From: Bacteroidota bacterium
GTDB lineage: Bacteria; Bacteroidota; Bacteroidia; Palsa-965
Direction of reading: 5' to 3'
Assembly: GCA_003151415.1 (NCBI GenBank)
Contig: PLXK01000145.1
Span: forward strand, 1-40,822
Length of the DNA stretch: 40,822 nt
Part shown: one piece after another, positions 1 through 8,406 of the stretch
How positions within the stretch are numbered: position 1 is the first letter of the stretch
Layout: every line of letters begins with the position of its first letter
The notes under the pieces: model-generated
Seen by the model: the letters and a program-made list of their open reading frames with translations, nothing else
Told to the model about the DNA's origin: nothing
The model's database searches: none
Position numbers and translations under genes: made by a program

Positions 1-117
1 TTTGGAGTTGTTAAGGACTAACTAATTAACTCAGGAGTTTCGGGTGCCGAAGGAAGGGGGATTTCTCAATGAGGCAAAAAAGAAGATTCTCTCTTCGGCC
101 TGCTGATCCTGACCTCA

Positions 118-1932
118 TTAAATCGAACTCTTTTTTCTCCACAATTCTTTCTTCTGCATCGATTCCCGGATATCATTCAGATCGCCTTTGGGGATGGCTT
201 CGATCAGTTTCCGTGTGTAATCGGTTTGCGGATTGTTGTAAATATCGTCGGCATCGCCCATCTCTTCGACTTTGCCCTTGTTCATGACAACCATCCGGTC
301 GCTCATGAATTTGACAACACTCAGATCATGTGAAATGAAAATGTAGGTGAACTGAAATTCCTTTTTCAATTCGTTGAGCAGATTGAGGACCTGGGCCTGA
401 ACGGAAACATCCAGCGCCGAAACCGACTCGTCGCAAATGATAAACTGGGGGTTGAGCGCGAGTACCCGGGCAATACAGATTCGTTGTCTTTGCCCGCCCG
501 AAAACTCATGCGGGTATCGGTAAAAATGCTGGTCGCTCATATTGACCCGGTGAAGAAGTTCGATGACCCTTTCTTTACGCTGCTTTTGGTTTTCAAGAAT
601 GCCATGAACGAACATCGGTTCCATGATGGCCTCGCCGATGGTGATTCTGGGGTTGAGTGACGAATAAGGATCCTGGAAAATAATCTGCACATCCTTTCTC
701 AGGGTGCGCATTTGTTTTAACGGAAGACCGGTGATGTCGCGCGATTTGAAGTAAATGCTGCCGGAGGTGGGTTCGATGAGCCTGAGAATGGTTCGTCCGA
801 GCGTCGTTTTTCCGCAGCCCGATTCGCCGACAAGACCAAGTGTTTCTCCCGGATAAACATTGAAACTGACATCGTCAACGGCTTTGACATATCCTTCTGT
901 TTTACCGAAAATGCCTTTTCGGATAGGGAAATAGGTTTTGAGATTTCGAAGTTCAAGAATGGGTTTGCGATCGTAGAGTTCCTTGTGTGTTGATTTTCTT
1001 TCTTCGGAAGTAATCGAAAGACTGGTTGTTACCTGCTCCACCGATTTGTCACTTTCCGTCATATTGCCATCGGTGTCGGTGTTCATGAAGTCGGACACTG
1101 TAGGCAACCAGCGAAGGCGTTTGTTGAGCGGCGGACGGCATGCCAGAAGACCTTTGGTATAAGGGTGTTGCGGGTTTGCAAAAATATCCCAGACAGAACC
1201 CTGCTCGACAATTTTGCCTTTGTACATGACAATGACCTTGTCGGCAAGTTCGGCGATTACACCCAGGTCATGGGTAATGAACAGAATCCCCATGTCGTGA
1301 TCGCGCTGGAGTTTTTCCATCAGGGCAAGAATGGTGGCCTGAACCGTTACATCCAGTGCCGTGGTCGGTTCGTCGGCAATAAGCAGGGCGGGTTTGCAGG
1401 ACATGGCCATGGCAATCATGACACGCTGCTTTTGTCCACCCGATAACTGATGAGGATAGGAATCGAATATGATTTCGGGCCGGGGCAGCTGCACTTCACG
1501 AAACAGCTCAATGGTGCGTGCTTTGGCGTCTTTCTTAAACAGTTTCTGATGCAGGATGAGGGCCTCCATCACCTGGTTTCCGCAGCTGTAAACAGGGTTG
1601 AGCGAGGTCATGGGCTCCTGAAAAATCATGCCGATTTCATTGCCCCGGTAATGCCTCATTTCCTTTTCGGAGATTTTGGCCAGATCAACCCGGTTGTTTG
1701 ACTTGGAATGGAAAATCATTTCACCCGAAGCTATTTTGCCCGGAGGATCTGAAATCAGTCGCATGATGGACAGGGAAGTCACCGATTTGCCAGACCCCGA
1801 TTCCCCTACAATACCAATCGTTTCTCCTTTATGAAGGGTGAAGGTAATGTCGTTGACAGCCTTGACAGTTTCGTCTTCGGTTCGGAATTCAGTAGTCAGG
1901 TTCTTGATTTCGAGAAGAACTTCTTTATTCAC
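118..1932 (-). CDS. Fused dipeptide/oligopeptide ABC transporter ATP-binding protein (DppD-DppF type)
   Basis: The 604-residue protein carries two complete ABC ATPase domains in one chain, so it would power uptake of peptides or a related substrate (nickel and glutathione importers share the fold) from the cytoplasmic face. The first domain has Walker A GESGSGKS at residues 43-50, signature LSGGQKQR and Walker [13 protein letters not shown]. The second has Walker A GESGCGKT, signature FSGGQRQR and Walker [13 protein letters not shown], where Ser replaces the more usual Pro. A polar Ser/Thr/Glu-rich linker lies between the halves. The start is GTG at 1930-1932; a well-placed promoter lies upstream. 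No permease or binding protein is next to it, so it must serve a transporter encoded elsewhere. The gene runs toward the left edge and the 117 bases beyond the stop show no further gene. The family call is secure; the substrate is not known. Confidence 0.93.
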   Translation of the reverse strand: MNKEVLLEIKNLTTEFRTEDETVKAVNDITFTLHKGETIGIVGESGSGKSVTSLSIMRLISDPPGKIASGEMIFHSKSNNRVDLAKISEKEMRHYRGNEIGMIFQEPMTSLNPVYSCGNQVMEALILHQKLFKKDAKARTIELFREVQLPRPEIIFDSYPHQLSGGQKQRVMIAMAMSCKPALLIADEPTTALDVTVQATILALMEKLQRDHDMGILFITHDLGVIAELADKVIVMYKGKIVEQGSVWDIFANPQHPYTKGLLACRPPLNKRLRWLPTVSDFMNTDTDGNMTESDKSVEQVTTSLSITSEERKSTHKELYDRKPILELRNLKTYFPIRKGIFGKTEGYVKAVDDVSFNVYPGETLGLVGESGCGKTTLGRTILRLIEPTSGSIYFKSRDITGLPLKQMRTLRKDVQIIFQDPYSSLNPRITIGEAIMEPMFVHGILENQKQRKERVIELLHRVNMSDQHFYRYPHEFSGGQRQRICIARVLALNPQFIICDESVSALDVSVQAQVLNLLNELKKEFQFTYIFISHDLSVVKFMSDRMVVMNKGKVEEMGDADDIYNNPQTDYTRKLIEAIPKGDLNDIRESMQKKELWRKKSSI

Positions 1933-1978
1933 AAGCCGGGCCGGTTAGATGAGTTTTTTGCTCCTGTATAAGGAGAGG

Positions 1979-2008
1979 CAAAATTAGGTGTATTGTACGT
2001 AAATACAA
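1979..2008 (-). promoter_or_regulatory. Bacteroidota-type promoter for the ABC ATPase gene
   Basis: On the minus strand there is a -33 TTG (complement of 2006-2008), a 19-nt spacer and a -7 box TAATTTTG (complement of 1979-1986). This matches the known Bacteroidota pattern TTG-N19..21-TAnnTTTG. The implied transcript start is near 1972, giving a leader of about 40 nt before the GTG start. The motif is visible; promoter activity is inferred. Confidence 0.6.
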
Positions 2009-2151
2009 GAAAGGATGTTTCTTTTAGCCCCAAGTTCTGTGCAACAAGCTAATGCATAGAGGGTTGTATTGCCGCAAGGGATCCAATAATCCCTCGTTCA
2101 CACCTTGTCCGAGCTGTTTTATCAATCTTTGAAACAACCGCGATGGCAAAA

Positions 2152-2712
2152 TCAGGGTTTTGCTTCTTTCTCACCCGGATCGACTTCCGATTGGAAAGGG
2201 AAAATGGTGATTGTCAGCTTGCCATACCCGTAATCCCTGCTTTCATCGGCAAGACTGATTTCGGCGCCTTCTTTTCCCTGATCTTTTACATACCAGATCA
2301 ACAGTTGGTTATCGATCTTTGGAGGGCCGTATTTTTTTGTGAAATAATTTTTGAAGTCAATGAACAGCCAGTCACAATCCTTGCTCTTCTCCCTGAAAAT
2401 ATCGACCCCGATTTCATCCAGCCCTTTTTCAAAATTGTAATAAATATTCCCCTGCAGGGAGTCCTTGAAACCAAAGCTGTAGGACAAATAGTTCTCCGCT
2501 TCTTCATCGGGTTTCTGATCGTTTTCGATGCCTTTGATTTCCTTAAGTCCCATGCCGATGTCAGCCCCGCGAAACAAACCCTTGTCCGATTTGATGATTC
2601 TTTTCAATACCTGGCCATATTCCTCCACCTTTGCCCCGGGTTCTTTTTTGGCACCACAAGCCAAGCAAGCAGAAAGAACAAGAAAAAGAATGAATTGGCG
2701 GTATAAAAACAT
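2152..2712 (-). CDS. Putative lipoprotein of unknown function
   Basis: The 186-residue product begins with a hydrophobic stretch ending in a lipobox (LACG at about residues 17-20), so it should be lipidated on Cys19 and sit in the cell envelope. The mature part is charged (many Glu, Lys, Asp) and has no motif that I recognise. It may form one small alpha/beta domain, as the segment near NYFTKKYGPPKIDNQLLIWY alternates aromatic and polar residues. The ATG at 2710-2712 is the only start that keeps the signal sequence. It follows the exonuclease gene on the same strand with about 100 nt between. The coding call is well supported by the signal; I assign no function. Confidence 0.75.
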   Translation of the reverse strand: MFLYRQFILFLVLSACLACGAKKEPGAKVEEYGQVLKRIIKSDKGLFRGADIGMGLKEIKGIENDQKPDEEAENYLSYSFGFKDSLQGNIYYNFEKGLDEIGVDIFREKSKDCDWLFIDFKNYFTKKYGPPKIDNQLLIWYVKDQGKEGAEISLADESRDYGYGKLTITIFPFQSEVDPGEKEAKP

Positions 2713-2815
2713 ACGGGTAAAATTAAACAGAATTCTTCGCCTTATCGAACAAGCCTTCAGATATTTTGATTTTTTGCTGCTTCATCGGACATCTTCATCG
2801 GTTTGTTGCATGCGT

Positions 2816-3544
2816 TTAAATAACAGGTTTTTCTTCGGCCACGGAAACCTGTTCGGGTGTCATCATTGGTTTTCCCTGCATCCGGAGAAGAATCTGGGCA
2901 ACGGTGAGCACATCCTTCTGGCAATACCGGATGATGCGGTTGAGGTTTTTTTCATCCCAGTAAACCTGGCAAACCATGCTTCCGTCAATATCATCCTTGG
3001 GAGTGGGAATTTCAAACAGCGCAGCAAGTAAGGTAAGCGAGGTATAGCTCTTGTAATCCCCGAATTTCCAAAGCTCCATGGTATCCAGCAGATGAACCTC
3101 CCAGGGTTTTTTGCCGGCCAGATCCAGAATGGGGGGAATCGGTAATCCGTGGATGAGCATTCTGCGCCCGATAAACGGGAAATCAAATTCTTTGCCGTTG
3201 TGTGCGCAGAGCAGGCTGTCTTTTTTATTGAAATACCTCACGGCAAGTTTTGAAAAGTCGCTCAGAATGACCTTTTCATCGTGTCCGGCGAAGGATTTTA
3301 TCCGGAACTGGTTTCCCCTGAGGTATCCTACAGAAATACAAATGATCTTTCCGAATTCGGCATAGATACCCGCACTGCGGTAAACTTCAGCAGGGCTATC
3401 GCTTTCTTTCTCCTTGCGGATGAATTTGGATTTGTGATCCCATAGTTTTTTAAAGTGCTGGGGCACACTTTTGTAATCGGGGTAAGCAGGGACCGTTTCG
3501 ATATCCAGAAAGAGAATGCTTTCTGTTTTTATGGTACTTAGCAT
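2816..3544 (-). CDS. 3'-5' exonuclease of the DEDDy superfamily (PolB-exonuclease-like)
   Basis: The 242-residue protein looks like a stand-alone proofreading-type exonuclease related to the exonuclease domain of family B DNA polymerases (DNA_pol_B_exo2 type). Motif I is FLDIET with Asp14 and Glu16. Motif II lies in HNGKEFDFPF, and motif III is YCQKD, where the Tyr-x3-Asp spacing marks the DEDDy subclass. These acidic residues would bind two metal ions for hydrolysis of DNA or RNA ends. Length and motif spacing fit a whole, uninterrupted domain. The C-terminal tail of about 20 residues after the last motif looks unstructured. Neighbours on the same strand do not reveal a pathway. Fold and catalytic class are solid; whether it acts on DNA or RNA is open. 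Confidence 0.88.
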   Translation of the reverse strand: MLSTIKTESILFLDIETVPAYPDYKSVPQHFKKLWDHKSKFIRKEKESDSPAEVYRSAGIYAEFGKIICISVGYLRGNQFRIKSFAGHDEKVILSDFSKLAVRYFNKKDSLLCAHNGKEFDFPFIGRRMLIHGLPIPPILDLAGKKPWEVHLLDTMELWKFGDYKSYTSLTLLAALFEIPTPKDDIDGSMVCQVYWDEKNLNRIIRYCQKDVLTVAQILLRMQGKPMMTPEQVSVAEEKPVI

Positions 3545-3610
3545 TTTGGATTCAGGTTATATTCGTTCATTTCAAAAAGCCAGTCATCCAGGGGGAAGAG
3601 CTCAGACAAA

Positions 3611-3628
3611 TCCCGATAGCTATCGGGA
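3611..3628. repeat. Short palindromic element TCCCGATAGCTATCGGGA
   Basis: This is a perfect 18-bp palindrome in the 124-bp gap between the exonuclease and the 134-residue protein. A similar element with the same TCCCGA...TCGGGA ends sits at 39383-39398. From memory, palindromes of this kind recur between genes in Bacteroidota genomes. It could fold in RNA, but it has no U tract, so I do not call it a terminator. Confidence 0.6.
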
Positions 3629-3668
3629 GCCTCAATCTCTCATCCAAGAAAAAAGACATTCGAGAATT

Positions 3669-4073
3669 CTATTTAATCAAAACGCCCCGTTTGTTGATGA
3701 CCGGGATCTGAATACAATTGGTTTCGCAGATGCTTTCGGCAAGAAAGATGTATTGCTTGTCGTACATCACTTTGTGGAGGTAAAAGCTCAGCCAGAACTC
3801 ATTGCTCAATCCAAAGACTTCCTCCTGGATCGGTTCTATTCTGGCAAAGGAATGCGCTTCAACGGTATCCAGAAAATGCCGCAGTGTGGATGTTTTCCGG
3901 GCTTCTCCATGCAGCTCGCCATAACCCGTGGAGGTGACAAGCACGCCTTCGATGGCTTCGTTTTTGAAATTGATGAGGTATACGTTCCATTCGTCTCCGC
4001 CCTCCTGATTTTTCTCCTTAACTACGGCAACACCTACATCTTCAACAGTGGGCAGAATAATGTCCTTTTTCAT
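3669..4073 (-). CDS. Conserved small Bacteroidota protein of unknown function
   Basis: The 134-residue protein starts MKKDIILPTVEDV and reads like one compact alpha/beta domain with several aromatic-rich strands (WNVYLINFKN, EFWLSFYLHK). It has no signal peptide, membrane segment or Cys-based metal motif. I recognise the style of a small cytosolic family widespread in Bacteroidota but cannot name a function. The frame stays open upstream to 4139, adding 22 residues. I prefer the ATG at 4071-4073 because a textbook promoter lies inside that extension, with its -33 TTG being the would-be upstream start codon. The gene sits between the serine hydrolase and the exonuclease, all on the same strand. 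Confidence 0.78.
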   Translation of the reverse strand: MKKDIILPTVEDVGVAVVKEKNQEGGDEWNVYLINFKNEAIEGVLVTSTGYGELHGEARKTSTLRHFLDTVEAHSFARIEPIQEEVFGLSNEFWLSFYLHKVMYDKQYIFLAESICETNCIQIPVINKRGVLIK

Positions 4074-4107
4074 AATCAGAAAGCGATTGAATCTGTTTTT
4101 AAAGTCA

Positions 4108-4139
4108 CAAAGATACGAATGATTGGAATTGTTCTCCAA
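4108..4139 (-). promoter_or_regulatory. Bacteroidota-type promoter for the 134-residue protein
   Basis: On the minus strand: -33 TTG (complement of 4137-4139), a 21-nt spacer, and -7 TATCTTTG (complement of 4108-4115). The predicted transcript start is near 4101, about 28 nt before the ATG at 4073. It decides the start codon, since the longer reading frame would begin within the promoter itself. Confidence 0.6.
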
Positions 4140-4187
4140 GCCGCAGCTTCAGGAAATCGGTCTTTTGACGCCGGCAGGGCTGTTGCA

Positions 4188-5363
4188 TCATTTGGCCATT
4201 TCCAGTCCGGCATCGATGTAATCAAAGAGATCCACCGGATGATCGTGTTTTTTCTCCGCTTCCCTTTTCTTGCCCAGGCGCACAATCACCATTTTCTGGT
4301 CGGGGATAACAATGATGTATTGTCCCAGAATGCCCCGCGCATAGAAAATAAAATGTCCCCTGTATTCAGGCAGAATCCACCAGCTGTATCCGTAGCGGAG
4401 ATTGGCCGATCCGTCATCGTCTTTCAGTCCGGCAAGCTGAATGGATTTCAGCACATAGTCCTGCGGAACAAGCTGTGTTCCCTTCCAGCGTCCGCTGTCG
4501 AGATACAATTGGCCGAAACGGGCAAAATCGCGGGCGTTGGAATTGAAACAGCAATACGCCTTTTCCAGCCCGTCTTTGTGATCCAGGCTCCAGTAGGCAG
4601 GCATTTTTGCCCCCATCGGTTTCCAGAGTTTTTCCGAAGCATATTCGCTGATGTGTTTGCCCGTGGCTTTCTCCAGCACCATGCCGAGAATGGCCGTATT
4701 GCCACTCAAATATTTGAAAATCTTTCCGGGCTCTTCGGTGACCTTGTATTTGAAAAGAAGCTTTTTTAAATCCGTTCCGTAATAGGCCTGTGCCGGAAAG
4801 GCAAGCGGATTGCTGTAATCCTCATCGAAGTTGATTCCTGAACTCATGGTCAGCAAATGACGGATAGTGAGTCTGGCATTTTCTCCCGTGCTGAATTCCG
4901 GAATAAAATCACCGACGGGTTGATCCACACTTTTAATTTTTCCTTCAGCCACGGCAATACCGGTGAGGATGCTCACAAAAGTTTTCCCCATCGAAAACGA
5001 ATTTGTCAGTGAACTGTCACCAAAGCCGTCCCAATACTGCTCAAAGCGGACACTGTCATTTTTGATGACCAGAAAGGCCACCGTTTCCAGTTTTTTGTTT
5101 TTCTCCAGGTATTTTTGAGGCAGCGGATTTTTGTTGTATTTTCTTGCAGAAGGCCATTCCTGCGGGACCCCGTTTTCTACTTTTCTGTTTTCGAAAATGG
5201 CGTATTCGTCAATGCCCGGAACAGTCCTTCCCCGCAGATAGGTGTTGGCAATGCCTTTGTACAAATAGGTGCGGCCGGTAATCAGGATGAAGAGATTGGC
5301 GACCACAAGCAGGCCGAGAATAAACAGAATCAGTCCCCGGAAAAAATTACGGATTTTTTTCAT
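4188..5363 (-). CDS. Membrane-anchored serine hydrolase, beta-lactamase class C / penicillin-binding fold
   Basis: The 391-residue protein begins with a basic start and a transmembrane helix at about residues 10-30, with no clear cleavage site, so it is probably anchored with its catalytic domain in the periplasm. The active-site SxxK motif is SMGK, Ser124 to Lys127, and the second motif Tyr218 lies in FKYLSGN, as in the class C beta-lactamase/esterase and 6-aminohexanoate-dimer hydrolase group. SSGINFDEDY is also typical of that group. Substrates in this superfamily range from peptidoglycan stems to esters and amides, so the reaction is not predictable here. The next gene upstream on the strand, a lipoprotein, ends 6 nt before this start, which suggests cotranscription. 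The family call is firm; the substrate is unknown. Confidence 0.88.
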   Translation of the reverse strand: MKKIRNFFRGLILFILGLLVVANLFILITGRTYLYKGIANTYLRGRTVPGIDEYAIFENRKVENGVPQEWPSARKYNKNPLPQKYLEKNKKLETVAFLVIKNDSVRFEQYWDGFGDSSLTNSFSMGKTFVSILTGIAVAEGKIKSVDQPVGDFIPEFSTGENARLTIRHLLTMSSGINFDEDYSNPLAFPAQAYYGTDLKKLLFKYKVTEEPGKIFKYLSGNTAILGMVLEKATGKHISEYASEKLWKPMGAKMPAYWSLDHKDGLEKAYCCFNSNARDFARFGQLYLDSGRWKGTQLVPQDYVLKSIQLAGLKDDDGSANLRYGYSWWILPEYRGHFIFYARGILGQYIIVIPDQKMVIVRLGKKREAEKKHDHPVDLFDYIDAGLEMAK

Positions 5364-5369
5364 GGCTCC

Positions 5370-6026
5370 TTAGTTGAAGGTAAATGTTTTGGATGTTTGC
5401 AACAGGGAGTCTGATTCTGAACTCAGGCTGTCGGAGATGATTTTGAAATGGCGGTCATCCACACGAACGACACGGTGTATCAAAAAATCAGGATCTTCCC
5501 AGAGCTTGTTCAGATTGATATCTCCGGTACCCATGAGAATCCATTTTCCGTTTTTTATTCCATAAACGGAAAGCAAATGCCAGACACTGGTCATCCATTC
5601 AGGGACAAAAGCAAGTTCAACAAATCCGTCGTGATTGAGATCGCCCACAGGGCCCATCGTTTCTCCGATACCTATTACGGGATAGATGTCGGGCAGGTTA
5701 CAACTAAAACGGATCCGGCAGTAACAGCTGTCGTGAAGACATCCCACCATTTGATCGGAAGGTCTGATAAACCGTGGCGGATAAATGGTCGCCGTATCCG
5801 GTGTTCCATCTCCGTTTATATCGCCCAGAGGTACTTTGACAATGCGTTTGCGGAAATCTTCTTCGACGGAGTCGGTACCGATGACGATGGGTGTTTTCAC
5901 CAGAAGAACAGAATCCTTTTTAACCGCCGCGGTTTTCTCCTGAACTTTGCCGGACCCGCAGGCCACGAATAGGACTGAGATGAATGCGGTCAGAGCGAAT
6001 GAAAAGTGTTTTGGGAAGACAGGCAT
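5370..6026 (-). CDS. Putative lipoprotein with a Ca-binding-loop-like segment
   Basis: The 218-residue product has a hydrophobic N-terminus ending at a lipobox-like VACG, so lipidation at that Cys is expected. Residues following GDINGDGTPDTATIYPP resemble the Asp-rich calcium loops of FG-GAP/VCBS repeats, and a second partial copy appears in GDLNHDGFVELAFVPEW. This suggests a small beta-propeller-like or dockerin-like envelope domain. I chose the ATG at 6024-6026; the frame extends to a TTG at 6038, which adds only three residues before a better start. The serine hydrolase gene begins 6 nt downstream and lipB lies 30 nt upstream, so these may share a transcript. I cannot assign a specific role. 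Confidence 0.78.
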   Translation of the reverse strand: MPVFPKHFSFALTAFISVLFVACGSGKVQEKTAAVKKDSVLLVKTPIVIGTDSVEEDFRKRIVKVPLGDINGDGTPDTATIYPPRFIRPSDQMVGCLHDSCYCRIRFSCNLPDIYPVIGIGETMGPVGDLNHDGFVELAFVPEWMTSVWHLLSVYGIKNGKWILMGTGDINLNKLWEDPDFLIHRVVRVDDRHFKIISDSLSSESDSLLQTSKTFTFN

Positions 6027-6056
6027 AGGATTTAACAACTAGGCAAAAACAAAAAC

Positions 6057-6815
6057 TCAAATCTCTTCAACAATGCATTCGAACAAATCCTCAAAATGTT
6101 TCCGCACTTTCTCTTTCACCTGATCCATGTCCACCTTTTGCCCCAGTTCTTTCTCCAGTGAGGTGACCGCTTTATCGGTGATTCCGCAGGGAACAATATT
6201 GCCAAAGTAAGCCAGATCCGGATGTACATTGAAAGCGAACCCGTGCATGGTTACCCAGCGGCTGCTGCGCACACCGATAGCACAGATTTTCCGTGCGCGA
6301 AGGGCAATGGTGGGTTCCAGCCAAACACCGGTAAAACCCGGGTAGCGGTCGCCTTTCAAACCGTATTCGGCAAGGGTGCGGATGATGGCTTCCTCCAGAA
6401 AACGAAGGTATTTGTGAATATCGGTAAAGAAATTGTCGAGATCAAGAATGGGATAACCCACCAGCTGGCCCGGGCCGTGGTAAGTGATATCGCCCCCGCG
6501 GTTGATTTTGTAAAAGCTGGCCGATTTGTCTTTGAGCTGCTGTTCGTTGAGCAGCAGATGGTCCTCATCGCCGCTTTTGCCAAGGGTATAGACGTGCGGG
6601 TGTTCGCAAAAAAGCAGGTGGTTTTTTGTCTTGTTGAAACTGTTTGAGTGAGAAGGGTTCTCGTTTTGTTCTGTTAAACCGGGAGTCAGGGTGACCAGTG
6701 CGGCCTTTCTGTTGGCTATCTTTTCTTCAACAATTTCATTGAATAGTTTTTCCTGAAAGTCCCATGCTTCCTTGTAATCGATCAGGCCGAGATCATGGAA
6801 GAGTACTTTGTTCAT
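6057..6815 (-). CDS. lipB: Lipoyl(octanoyl) transferase LipB
   Basis: LipB moves an octanoyl group from acyl carrier protein to the lipoyl domains of 2-oxoacid dehydrogenases and the glycine cleavage H protein, in the cytosol. This 252-residue copy carries the family landmarks in order: HPHVYTLGKSG, the RGGDITYHGPGQLVGYP loop at about residues 107-122, the catalytic Lys176 in RKICAIGVR, and the acyl-carrying Cys210 in IVPCGI. An Asn/Ser-rich insert at about residues 45-65 is longer than in proteobacterial LipB and looks like a surface loop. The gene lies 29 nt after the isomerase gene and ahead of a lipoprotein gene, so it may be in one run of minus-strand genes. LipA is not in the window. 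Confidence 0.96.
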   Translation of the reverse strand: MNKVLFHDLGLIDYKEAWDFQEKLFNEIVEEKIANRKAALVTLTPGLTEQNENPSHSNSFNKTKNHLLFCEHPHVYTLGKSGDEDHLLLNEQQLKDKSASFYKINRGGDITYHGPGQLVGYPILDLDNFFTDIHKYLRFLEEAIIRTLAEYGLKGDRYPGFTGVWLEPTIALRARKICAIGVRSSRWVTMHGFAFNVHPDLAYFGNIVPCGITDKAVTSLEKELGQKVDMDQVKEKVRKHFEDLFECIVEEI

Positions 6816-6844
6816 TGACCCAAGCGGTTAAGCATATGTATATA

Positions 6845-7828
6845 TCAGACTTTTGAAAGTTTGGATTTCAGGTCGATGATCACATTGATTTCGGTAGCAT
6901 CCACTCCTCTTTTTTCGGCCAGGTCAACAGAAATCCAATCGCCCAGATGAATGAAGTAAATGACCTTTTCGATCATGGTTTTGCCTTTTGACCAGATTTC
7001 GGTAATGTTCGAGGTGTATTTACCGATCACCGCCTTGTTGATTTCGATGCGCACATTGTTGCGTTCATACTCATCGGTGTCGCGGAACAAAATAACGGAA
7101 ATGTTGTCGTTCTTTTCTCTCCAGCCCACAAGCTCGTTGTGGTTCATTTCGGGAATGACCTGGTGCCAGCAAAGGACTTTGGCGTTCTCGTTCAGTTGCT
7201 GACGAAAACGAATGGCAATGCCTTCGAAAAATGTGGTGGCATAGATAACGGGCAGTTTCCCGTCTAATGCAGAGCATATGGTTGCCGCTTCTTTACGGAT
7301 GTTTTGTTCTTCGGTATCAATGAGCTTGATGGCATCATCCAGTTGAGCAATGCTTGTCTTGGTGATGAGTCTGTTAAAAGACAAAATATGGATCAGTTGC
7401 ACCAGCGAGTAGCCGATACAGGCCCGGGGAGGCATGCCGCCAGGAACAAGAATGAGATCCAGATTGTTTGCTTTTGCCATTTCGGCCACCTTACCGCCGG
7501 AAGTGACACAAACGATTTTGGCCTTTTTGGCAAGCGCCTGTTCAAAACACTGAAGCGTTTCTTCGGTGTTTCCGCTGTAAGAGGAAATGATGACAAGTGT
7601 ATTTTCTGAAACGAAAGCGGGAATAAAATAGCCTTTTGCCACATGAAAAGGAACTTTGGCATCCAAAGCAACAAGTTCGCTGACGATATTTCCTCCGATA
7701 CCCGATCCTCCAAGACCGCAAACCAGGATGTTGGAAATCTCTTTGGAAGAAGCAGAGAGTTTTGCTTTTTTAGCTATTTCTACAGATTCTGCGAGTTGTT
7801 TGGAAAAGTTGGCGACCAGGTTTTTCAT
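6845..7828 (-). CDS. Bifunctional phosphoglucose/phosphomannose isomerase
   Basis: The 327-residue protein has a sugar isomerase (SIS) domain and belongs to the short archaeal/bacterial PGI/PMI family rather than classical long PGI. It would interconvert glucose-6-phosphate or mannose-6-phosphate with fructose-6-phosphate in the cytosol. The first phosphosugar loop is LVCGLGGSGIGGNIVS; the second is VIISSYSGNTEETL. In the C-terminal half the segment around EMNHNELVGW holds the conserved His/Glu expected at the active site of this family. No membrane segment or signal is present. It sits directly upstream of lipB on the same strand. The family is clear; substrate preference cannot be read from sequence alone. 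Confidence 0.9.
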   Translation of the reverse strand: MKNLVANFSKQLAESVEIAKKAKLSASSKEISNILVCGLGGSGIGGNIVSELVALDAKVPFHVAKGYFIPAFVSENTLVIISSYSGNTEETLQCFEQALAKKAKIVCVTSGGKVAEMAKANNLDLILVPGGMPPRACIGYSLVQLIHILSFNRLITKTSIAQLDDAIKLIDTEEQNIRKEAATICSALDGKLPVIYATTFFEGIAIRFRQQLNENAKVLCWHQVIPEMNHNELVGWREKNDNISVILFRDTDEYERNNVRIEINKAVIGKYTSNITEIWSKGKTMIEKVIYFIHLGDWISVDLAEKRGVDATEINVIIDLKSKLSKV

Positions 7829-8005
7829 ACGATGGGTTTAAGGAAGGTAAAGGTAGCATTTTTTTCTAACTCAGCAGGGCGAATGGAGCATGGCAAAATG
7901 TCTTTCTTTACCCCCAGATCCCTTGAACTTAAAGGAACAGAGCTTGTATTTAAGCGCAAAAAGGGCTGAGGTTGGATTCTGTGATTCAAAAAGGAACAGG
8001 AATAA

Positions 8006-8400
8006 TTAGATGAGTCTGTTGTGAACGGCATAATAGGTCAGTTCAGCATTGGTTGACATGCCCATCTTTTCGAGAATACGGGCCCGGTAAGTGCTGATTG
8101 CCGGAACGCTCAATGAAAGTCCTCCTCCAATTTTGGAAATTGTTTTCCCTTTCGCAATAAGAAGAAGAGTTTGATACTCCCGATTTGATAATTTCTCATG
8201 AGGCGAACCTTCATTTGCTTTTAATAAGCTCATCACAAGCAGATCGGATCCGCGTCGGGCGCATCCTTCGAAAGATACCCCGAAACTCCTGAAAATATTG
8301 CCCGAACAGCAATTTGTTCTTCAGGATGGTGGCTGAACATCAGCACTTTCGTTAGTTCGAAGCTCCATGGCAGGTGTACCAGATTCAGATCGGGCAGGGC
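8006..8400 (-). pseudogene. Remnant of a NarL/LuxR-type response regulator
   Basis: Two pieces of one ancestral gene remain in different frames. The 3' piece (8006-8236) encodes a LuxR-type helix-turn-helix: LSNREYQTLLLIAKGKTISK, then the recognition-helix region SLSVPAISTYRARILEKMGM. The 5' piece (about 8237-8400) reads in another frame and gives the end of a receiver domain: VLMFSHHPEEQIAVRAIF, then GVSGYLSKDAPD, closely matching the C-terminal part of NarL receivers including the conserved Lys. Between them are two stop codons, a frameshift and loss of about 20-30 codons of linker. The phospho-accepting Asp and the N-terminal half are gone, cut off at the uvrC stop codon at 8407-8409. It could still yield a 76-residue HTH peptide from the ATG at 8234-8236, but it reads as decay. 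Confidence 0.75.
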
Positions 8401-8406
8401 CGTAGA

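Noticed and set aside
96-116. Weak hairpin after the ABC ATPase stop
   Set aside because: The stem is only about 5 bp on the minus strand, and although T residues follow, this is too weak to call a terminator.
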